The notes below the pieces were generated by a model. That model had not been told where the DNA came from and ran no database searches. It saw only the letters and a program-made list of their open reading frames with translations. Below, one piece after another: positions 56,625-64,000 of a stretch of 64,000 nucleotides of DNA. The stretch covers positions 28,946,548 to 29,010,547 of the forward strand of contig NC_049982.1 of NCBI RefSeq assembly GCF_000003815.2, read 5' to 3'. The position numbers and the translations under genes were made by a program. The first letter of the stretch is position 1. Every line of letters begins with the position of its first letter. This DNA comes from Branchiostoma floridae. Lineage: Eukaryota > Chordata > Leptocardii > Amphioxiformes > Branchiostomatidae.

Positions 56625-57488
56625 GAATTTGTCTACCACTACTTATATTGTATAAAATTAAGACTTCTCGAGTTTTTAGGTAAAGCAAATTTCAGTATGA
56701 ACACTGATGGTACTGGCTTTATTGTCTTTTGGGTCAAACAAAGTTTAGATTAAACTTTTGACCCAACCTGGCGCCAAAGCTGGACAGCGCCGTTTGTTTA
56801 CTGTTAACCTAGGTCTCTAAAAACATGGCTAGGGGCCCAGTTCAATTGGGGGACACAACGTATTTGCAAAGGCGATATCACGCCACGAAAACTATTCTCT
56901 AAAATGTTGATGGTCATTTGTGATTTGTCGTTTAAGCGTTACAGCAGTTAGAAGGCCCCATAAGCCCAGCCCCCGATCTCAGATTGATCAAAAAGTTGAG
57001 ATGACTACACGCTGTGATACGCTTCAGGAACAGAACAGAACAATGGTGACTGGCCAGTAATTAAGTGACGGTTTTCAAACCTGAAATCTAATTACTTGGA
57101 AAATAGTTAGAAGGAATATTCCACTATATCCTGTTTTTGGCTCTCAGTGTTGTCAACAAGCCTTTAGTACGCAGTGCGTGAATTGTTAGCTCACGAAAAG
57201 GGTCGTTGACATGACCTGGGGCAGCTCCAGACTCCACCATTTAAAACCACACAAAGGTTTTACAGTTCGATGGGAATTGTTAAAGCTTTAGAGACTCACA
57301 TTAAGGACGTCTTATTTGATATAAGACGTCCTTGGTGCTCACACGTAGACCTTGGAAAGCAGCGAGGCCTAAAGTCACAGCAGGTGTCAGTGCAGAGTTA
57401 TGGAAAGTATGCCAGTTTCTGCTTAAAAATTGGTAGCTCGCTGAATCTGAGGACATTTATATCGAGAGCTGCGGAAAGGATGTTACCC
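56625..57488. other. No gene recognised
   Basis: Contains one perfect 13-bp-arm hairpin at 57301-57331 (AAGGACGTCTTAT and its inverse). Short frames only. Confidence 0.45.
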
Positions 57489-57492
57489 TTAA

Positions 57493-57785
57493 GGTTATAT
57501 CACTCAGTTCACCAAATGAACGCGCCTCCAAGTGTTTCCAAGCTCAACTAATTCGGTTGCCGCAGACCAAAAATAAGGTGTTGAACGTTAGGAATTTCAT
57601 ATTTTTGACACATTTCACTCAGGATTATGTAAGATGTTAACCTAATCCTGAGTGAAATGTATGTCAAAAATATAAAAATTCCTAACGTTTACCACTAACA
57701 TCTTACTAAGTATTCATGGTCTATTGCAACCGAATTAGTTGAGCTTAGAAAGACGCGTTCCTTTGGTGAAATGAGTGATATAACC
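57493..57785. mobile_element. Fully palindromic element at TTAA sites
   Basis: GGTTATATCACTCAGTTCAC at the left is inverted at the right (GAGTGATATAACC). The arms pair over almost the whole 293 bp, through TTCCTAACG and ATTTCACTCAGGATTA. TTAA flanks both sides. Confidence 0.8.
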
Positions 57786-58446
57786 TTAAGGGCTAATCCG
57801 GATGCTAAAAGCGACGGCCTTCTTCGATCGCCTTCTAATCCATTAGACAACTGCTTGATGTCTGCAAAATAAGATTTTAAAATTCTAAACGACTGGCTTT
57901 TTCACTCTCCTCTTAATCAAAACGCGGTATTCTTCCACCACATTTTCTTTCATCTTGCTTCCATCACACTATAGCTAGTTGCGATTATGATATCTAAAAT
58001 TAACGAATTTGGTGCTATCTTCCGTAGCCTTGAAAGTTCATTGACATGGCCTTGTGTAACTCAGGATCACACAAAAGCTTTTAAACCGTTACGATTAAAG
58101 ACTTAGTGCATGTGGCCAGAGGCCATAACAATCTGGAGACACGTGTACCTACCATAGAGCCCACTCAAGGCTAGGGGGGCATGGTCAGGATTTCAACCAG
58201 ACACGCCCTCTTCAGATGGTATGGCGTAGCGTTTGTTTGTGGCGTAAGCAAGTCCTGATGCTATAAAAGGCGGACAGATCTTCGATTTGCGGCAGACTGC
58301 GGAGGGACTACTGGACTTGGAGAGGTCGCTACTTTGTATCTTGGTCAGCACCTGCACATCTGTACCCCATTAACACCGGGATAGTCTAAGAATACACAAC
58401 TGTGAGTAAAGTACTTATCGCTCGGCTCGTTATGCGCTTTCTTCAG

Positions 58447-58732
58447 TAAAGCTAAGTGCACAACCCGCCGTACGTACGTGCAATTTGTCCGTACGTTTTT
58501 TGGGGAGGTCACGTCCGCCACGTTTTTCTGAAAACGTTCAGGCTGTACGGGGCAGGCGATGGCACACAACGTTTTGCCTGTGCACGTAAAGTTCTACGGC
58601 GTGTCTGCGTGCTCCAAATCCGTCGATTCCCTACGAGTTCGTACGGAGTTATTTACCACTTACGGATTGCCCACGTTTTGGCACGTAGACAGCACGTATT
58701 TGCACTTACGGCGGGTTGTGCCCTTAGCTTTA
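58447..58732. mobile_element. Palindromic-end MITE-like element, copy 3
   Basis: Starts TAAAGCTAAGTGCACAACCC and ends GGTTGTGCCCTTAGCTTTA. The interior matches copies 1 and 2 (CAGGCTGTACGGGGCAGGCG, AAGTTCTACGGCGTGTCTGC) with a short internal deletion. Confidence 0.8.
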
Positions 58733-58734
58733 CA

Positions 58735-61280
58735 GGTGACGCGCCTCTGCAGTTTTTCCGCGGTCGAAGCTCGCCTGCGAGCACATGTGGCCGCTGTGGG
58801 AAAATCCAGAACTGACGTGTATACATCGGCAGTTTTCTCTTACGTGTTTTGGGAATTTTCAAAAAGTTTTTTTTTCTAGTTTGGCTCTCCATTCTGTACT
58901 GTTTTCTTTATGTCCGACGGCCAAAACACGTTAAAAGATGCACTGAAGCTCTATTAGGAGTTTAGATACAGCGAGCGCTGCCGTGCTGACGCCACGCAGA
59001 CGACACGCTGCAGCTATTTCCCCTTTGCTGACGCTCGAGTTCTAGTTCCCCTCCGTAGGTAATTTAGCTAGGACACGGGAAAAGCATAATTTGGAGAAAA
59101 TTGTTTATGATGGTGAGAAACGGCCCGTTTGTACAATATGATTTTGGGTTTGAGCACATAATCATACAATTTGTGGAATAGTTAGTGAAGAACCACCGAG
59201 TAGTAAATGTGTGATTTCACCGTCAGAAAGATGATTAATGCCGAAAATATGTCGTACAGTCCTTGAAAGGTTGTCGAAGAGAATAAGACAAGAATTACTG
59301 TGCTAACGCTCGTTGTCCCACCGACACACAAAGACTACGCTTCGGCGGTTTACTCATACCAAGCCAAACTGAAGCGAAGGACGGGACCAATTAGCCCCTA
59401 GCAGCACTTAAGGTCAGACCTACATTACTCGGAAATACTTATACTGTTTTCAGTTCGGTAGGCGTCAGTGCCTATACCTAATCTGGTAGCTCACTGGACT
59501 GCGGTACGTTGGTGGCATTTTACTGCAGCAACTTTGTAGTTTTATGGACCTGTTGGCGGCGAATTTGAGTTTTATTTCATGCCCATTGGTGTCTATAGGC
59601 TCATAACGTTGGTACGTTGGGGGAATTTGCCACTTGCGGTGGGATTTTGAATCTTTCAAAAAAACGTAATTTCAACTGGCGCATGCCGTTCGTTTGCACC
59701 TGGTTCCGGCTAGTTAGATCCATTTGCATTTATCTTCAGTCAAATCTAATTCAGTCTAAAACCAGTCTCTTGAAACTAATTGTCTTTATCTGGTTGCCTC
59801 TCAACGTAAAGCCACAAGACTCGTGCACAATAAACTTCAAATGCGCATGCGTCTCAGTCATCTGAAAACGCGAGGTCATCTTCGCAGTGGTATCACAATA
59901 AAGGAGCTTAGAAACATTCACACCTGTTTTGCCATTTAATGTGCCCTATAGGCATGGTATCATGGCATGCAGAACGTCCTGAAGAGGGGCTTTACTGAAG
60001 TTAGACATTCCAGTCTAAATCTAAATGGGATTGGGAATTTCACGAGCAGCCTTCGTAACCTCTCCTTCTTTAAAACTATGGCCAGGAAAGAAAAGAATCG
60101 AGAAAGAAAGAGTAGGAAGAGTAGGTGCCAAGCTTCTGACTATTTGTCAAGTTGGTCCATGCCTTGGGGAGGGGGGGGGGGGGGGGGGCTTCAAGGGTCC
60201 TGATTGCCAAGAAAACCTTAAAACTTTAAATTTTTTGGCTAAAATTAGAAAATTTCATAATAGATATTCCTGTCAGAACTCCGTTGCCATGGCAACATGA
60301 AAATTATGAACTTACTTTATTCAATAAAAATGTTTGCTATTAGTACAGGAGCCAGACCCTGAAAAAAATGATTTCGTTGCACCCACTTTACAGAAAAGGT
60401 TTGACCTAATTTTGTGGTAGAGGGGTCTTTGGTCCATCACCCAGCATGATTTTTATGCCCAAATTGTGGTATCACTTTTTTGCTAGCGAAGCATTAAGGT
60501 AGAACACTTAAACTGCATAAGCGAAAAATTCATTTTTCAAAGGGGGAGGGGCAAAAAATTAAACATCAATGATTTTCGATGAAAATTGGTAGGCATATAA
60601 AACTTTTCATTGGAATTACAAAAAAAAAAAAATGTTTCCCAAAATTGTACTTTGGTGTAAAATTATGGCCCTAAAAAGTTCATTTTTTAAGCAATTTTGG
60701 TACTAAAAAACGAGATGTTGACGTTACATAATCAGGCAATTATTTGTGTCACTTATGGGGCCTTGTTTGATACAATATTTGGAATGGCCTAAATATTCAC
60801 ATTATTCTAACCTTAAAATCATCGAATTCCGACTTTTCTATAAAAAGATATGAGCGTTTGAAGAATTACTTACCCTCAAGGCTATTGTCGGAAAAGCGTT
60901 GCTAGGGCCGTTGCTAAGGATGGTCTAGAAGGCTTTCCCACATAAATACGACTCCAGAACTAACTTTTGTGTCGTAATTTGCCGTAGTTATCTCAGTAGA
61001 AGTGTTAGGAAAGTTGTGGTAATGTAAAACATTTAACAGATGCATGAATATTGCGTTTGAATGTCATTTATTTCACAAACAAACAAACAAACAAACAAAC
61101 AAACAAGAATCATCAGCAAAATTGTTGCTAAGCCCGTTGCTAAGTGGGTAGTCATCATGTTTTAAGCAAAATACAGCAGAGAATCAAGATTTCTGACATA
61201 TTCTGCTCATTTCATATTGTGACCCATACATTACTTAAAATATCATCATCTATTGATGATATTGATTGATCAGAAATTTA
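58735..61280. other. Repeat-rich sequence, no gene recognised
   Basis: Holds a poly-G tract (60168-60188), an RFX X-box palindrome (60283-60296) in sequence related to 50370-50440, pairs of GTTGCTAnGnCCGTTGCTAAG near 60900 and 61125, and a (CAAA)n run at 61078-61106. The short frames are not supported. Confidence 0.5.
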
Positions 61281-61289
61281 TTTTGGGCT

Positions 61290-61470
61290 CTACATGGGGG
61301 ATATAAGGATACTTGAAAAGGAATTACGCTGATTTTTCTCATTTTCATTGTTGCTCTCTAATGCCATTATGCAGGTACATGTGTACCTTACTAAATAACT
61401 GCTTATATCTACTATGTGGAACACAATGAAAAGGTTCTACATGGGGGTTTTCAGGGCACCACAAAGGTGA
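61290..61470 (+). repeat. Dispersed repeat shared with 47930-48110
   Basis: Second copy of the repeat described in the decarboxylase intron (ATGGGGGATATAAGGATACT, GGAACACAATGAAAAGGTTC). Confidence 0.6.
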
Positions 61471-61925
61471 TAACGTTGACTACATAGGAAAAATGGATAC
61501 AGAAATATACAACATGTTGAAAATCTATGTAGATACACAAAGTACTACGGTAGTAATACACATAATATGTACATTTGTGTGACAATAGTATTTTTAGAAT
61601 GAATGCACGTACATTGTACTTTTCTATGGGTGTACTGTGTAGTACTGGTGTGCTGCTATTGACAAGCTGCGGTACATACATACAGTACATTCTGTATAGG
61701 TGAACAATCGGTTTCCCAGGGGTAAATAATTTACACTAATTCTTTATTGACAAAGCCATTGCTATGGTGGCCTCTACGATCAATGTTGTGTGTAATCTGA
61801 ACACATTTTCGTCTACCTTTCTTTTCACTTGGAGTTTGACAATTGTCTTTCACAACTTAGTTAGTGATATATGAAATAACATATATGAAACTGGCAAAGA
61901 ACCAAACTAAGTACATCATCATCAT

Positions 61926-64000
61926 TTAAACACTGCTGGCCATGTCCACTAGTTTGTTTGGATTTTGGCAGTCGCACCCCATGCATTTACATGACTCCGT
62001 GCATGCTAGACCATGCACCCTGCATGAGCAATTAGCTCGACTACATGAAGTTGTACAACTGCATGTGTTCAACTCAATCAGACTCTTTGGCGCCGGATCC
62101 TTAGACATCAGGAGTGGAACTAGCACTGTCCCCTTGTCTTCCCAGCCGTGGCCATCTGGTTTGGGCATCTTCTGCATTCCTTTCAGTGACCTCCTCCACA
62201 GGCATGTTTGGTATGCACACCTTTGTAAGTGATGTCGTAGGCTGTTGGAAGTTGGTGGAAGTGCTTCATTCCTTTGTTTCTTCTGGCAGAAGATGAAGTA
62301 CCGCAATTCCTCCGTAGTGCACGGAGCTTTTCCGGATTCATAGAGATCACAGACAAAGTTCTCGCTATTCCTGAAGCACTCTTCTCCCAGCTTTGGTTCT
62401 TGACCAAAGACCGCCAAGTTGGACTGATGCTCAGGATTCTGGCGCAGAACGGACAACGCTTTCTTCTTCCCGATCCCATGAAAGCTCCCAGTTGAGTCAC
62501 AGCCAGTTATTGCATGAAATGCTGGTAGTGCCTGGCATAGTTGAGGTCCCAGCGACTGACTCAAACTGTGTACTGGTATGTACCTTGCCTTATCTTTAAC
62601 CCCTGTCCTGAACCATAGCTCGTCACAACCCAGCTCACTGCAGAATGACGTGCAGAGGACAGCTACATCGGTGTCGGGAGAATTGACAACTATACGTCTG
62701 CACTCTCTTGCAGCGTCTTGAACATGCAGCAGTATCCTTGTGTCGGCCTCCTCATGGTCTGAATAGAGGCACTTGAGATCTTCCGTGTGATTGTTTGTTA
62801 CCATTATAGCTCTTTGGCCATCTTCCAAGCCACCTCCTACGACTATCTTCTGACCAGGTTGAAGATGGCTCATTCCTAGTTCACAGAAACTTTGTGTCAG
62901 ATACGCAGATAGATTCTCCTTGTTCTTGGGATTGGCCACGTATTTCTTCCACTGTTTCGGTGTCGGTGTGGTGTGACCCTGAATCTTGACTTCAAGCGTA
63001 CTTTGCTGATCTCTTCGCTGTCTTTCTCCATCTTTGATGCTCGTCTTGTTGTATTGGTCGAACACCACGTCCACTCTTTGGCATTGCTGTCCGAGGTTCG
63101 ACGTCAGCATCCTGTAATGTAGCGTAGCCAGATCACCAAATAAAGCTGCACCTCCTGTCCCTACCGCCTGAATCGTGGCCATTCCATCAGAGATGTATGC
63201 AGTAGATATGTCATTTGTAACAGGTAAGCGTGCATGTACTTGAACTTCTTTCTCCAACTCTGACAGCAGCACACTTTTGCACGTCTTCCTCATCGTACCG
63301 TCGGGATGCACCAAGGAGAGAGGGACCGCGCACAGTTCGTAGGTTAGGACTTCTTTCAGGTCAATCTGACGAGACCTGGCTGCGATTACAAGACGACCGA
63401 ACAAATCGCGATCAGCACTGATTGTAACTACCTTCTCATTGGTAGTCATTCTCCTTTTTTGTGAAAGGGAGTGGAAGGTCTTGATCTTGAGGTGAGGTAA
63501 CGGCTCCCAAAAGCCTTTCTCGTTTGAATCGAGTCGTTGCCTCACAAACGTGGAGCATTGTTGTAGACCTATCTCATACGCACTGATCAGTCGTACGGCT
63601 GCGTCTTCAGGCATCACGACGCCAGTCGCGAAGTTTATCAGTGGGTGAATGTCTTGACTGACATCGACACAAAACGGATTTGTCATCAGTCCCACTTCGA
63701 ACATCGCCCGCATCTTTCGCACGTCGTCCTCATCTCTCTTTACCCTTCCGTCCCTGGCTTCTTTATGCGTGGCAATCAGGTCAGAATCGGCAATGCCGCA
63801 CATTTCTTTGAGCGCCGTCACCACTGCCACCCTTTCGTGTACCGTTGCAAACCATCGCTCAAGGGCGCCAGGCCTTTGGCTGATACCCACGATGCCCCCG
63901 CTGGTCTTGGAGTCTAGATTAATAGATTGTTCGAGGGCCATGTCCGTCCATACCTTTGCGAAGGGTTGGTTAGACCGGGAAATGGCATGGTCGCCGGCCA
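61926..64000 (-). CDS. PIN/FEN-like nuclease candidate with C-terminal CXC domain (5' end outside window)
   Basis: The frame is open from the stop at 61926 to the window edge. The Met at 63941 gives 671 residues, but the frame continues upstream with family-like sequence (NQPFAKVWTDMALEQSINLD), so the true start lies beyond 64000. I recognise a family found in many copies in cnidarians, molluscs and amphioxus, with no settled function. Counted from Met 63941, conserved acidic motifs are VVFDQY (Asp295), HEEADTR (397-402), SPDTDV (421-426) and ITGCDST (478-484), then GKKKAL. Their order and spacing resemble the metal-binding acids of PIN/FEN nucleases; this is inference. Residues 627-658 (CSCTTSC, NCSCRVHGLAC, CKCMGCDC) form a CXC cysteine cluster like tesmin/TSO1 DNA-binding domains. 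The long uninterrupted frame suggests a retrocopy or mobile cargo gene that is still intact. Confidence 0.8.
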   Translation of the reverse strand, partial: AGDHAISRSNQPFAKVWTDMALEQSINLDSKTSGGIVGISQRPGALERWFATVHERVAVVTALKEMCGIADSDLIATHKEARDGRVKRDEDDVRKMRAMFEVGLMTNPFCVDVSQDIHPLINFATGVVMPEDAAVRLISAYEIGLQQCSTFVRQRLDSNEKGFWEPLPHLKIKTFHSLSQKRRMTTNEKVVTISADRDLFGRLVIAARSRQIDLKEVLTYELCAVPLSLVHPDGTMRKTCKSVLLSELEKEVQVHARLPVTNDISTAYISDGMATIQAVGTGGAALFGDLATLHYRMLTSNLGQQCQRVDVVFDQYNKTSIKDGERQRRDQQSTLEVKIQGHTTPTPKQWKKYVANPKNKENLSAYLTQSFCELGMSHLQPGQKIVVGGGLEDGQRAIMVTNNHTEDLKCLYSDHEEADTRILLHVQDAARECRRIVVNSPDTDVAVLCTSFCSELGCDELWFRTGVKDKARYIPVHSLSQSLGPQLCQALPAFHAITGCDSTGSFHGIGKKKALSVLRQNPEHQSNLAVFGQEPKLGEECFRNSENFVCDLYESGKAPCTTEELRYFIFCQKKQRNEALPPTSNSLRHHLQRCAYQTCLWRRSLKGMQKMPKPDGHGWEDKGTVLVPLLMSKDPAPKSLIELNTCSCTTSCSRANCSCRVHGLACTESCKCMGCDCQNPNKLVDMASSV

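Noticed and set aside
61942-62599. Plus-strand ORFs opposite the CXC/nuclease-like gene
   Set aside because: They are antisense shadows of a strongly recognisable minus-strand protein.
63941-63941. Met at 63941 as the true start of the CXC/nuclease-like gene
   Set aside because: The frame remains open to the window edge and the upstream residues (FAKVWTD) look like family sequence.

Overview
The window looks like an invertebrate deuterostome, most likely an amphioxus (Branchiostoma-type) genome. This is inferred from intron-rich animal genes, several families of tRNA-derived SINEs, a stand-alone DZIP3-type HEPN gene, and a dense load of small inverted-repeat DNA elements. No bacterial-style gene layout is present. 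Two assembly gaps (N runs) lie at 27295-27394 and 47655-47906.

Six protein genes can be supported, plus one tRNA. (1) ZDHHC16-like palmitoyltransferase, minus strand, 26668 down to 12300: 11 coding exons that join in frame to 384 residues. (2) PTPMT1, plus strand, 32372-35067: four exons, 183 residues. (3) A 253-residue DZIP3-type HEPN protein, minus strand, 38862 down to 36158: three exons, with an unusual six-copy array of its last 3' splice site. (4) An intronless ER-luminal JmjC/EF-hand protein ending in RDEL, minus strand, 43916-42612. (5) A group II PLP-dependent decarboxylase, plus strand, 46975-55063: eight exons, 499 residues. (6) The 3' part of a long intact ORF, minus strand, 64000-61926, which belongs to a multicopy invertebrate family with a possible PIN/FEN-like nuclease core and a C-terminal CXC (tesmin/TSO1-like) cysteine domain. 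A tRNA-Lys(CUU) lies at 572-644 on the minus strand. ZDHHC16 and PTPMT1 are divergent (5.7 kb between starts). PTPMT1 and the HEPN gene are convergent (1.1 kb between stops). No functional pathway obviously links the genes.

Layout: 1-12.1 kb has no recognised protein gene and is almost entirely repeats: a palindromic-end element, a 246-bp tandem repeat with octamer-like motifs, a deleted mariner, a 1.5-kb 27-bp minisatellite, a 133-bp tandem repeat, SINEs and two inverted-repeat elements. The region 12.3-26.7 kb is ZDHHC16, whose introns carry three blocks of one 32-bp CCAAT-containing minisatellite, a nearly spacer-less 61-bp palindrome, nested foldback elements, a hAT-type MITE with 8-bp target duplication, and SINEs. 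The region 27-30 kb is transposon territory, including a 2.4-kb Harbinger-type element that holds two 473-bp direct repeats with no difference found by eye. The region 32-44 kb holds three compact genes. The region 47-55 kb is the decarboxylase, whose first intron contains the second gap and a piggyBac-like element. The region 55-61.9 kb is repeats and unassigned sequence, followed by the CXC/nuclease-like gene at the right edge.

Exon boundaries were chosen from GT/AG sites, phase compatibility and remembered family conservation. No transcript or database evidence was available.
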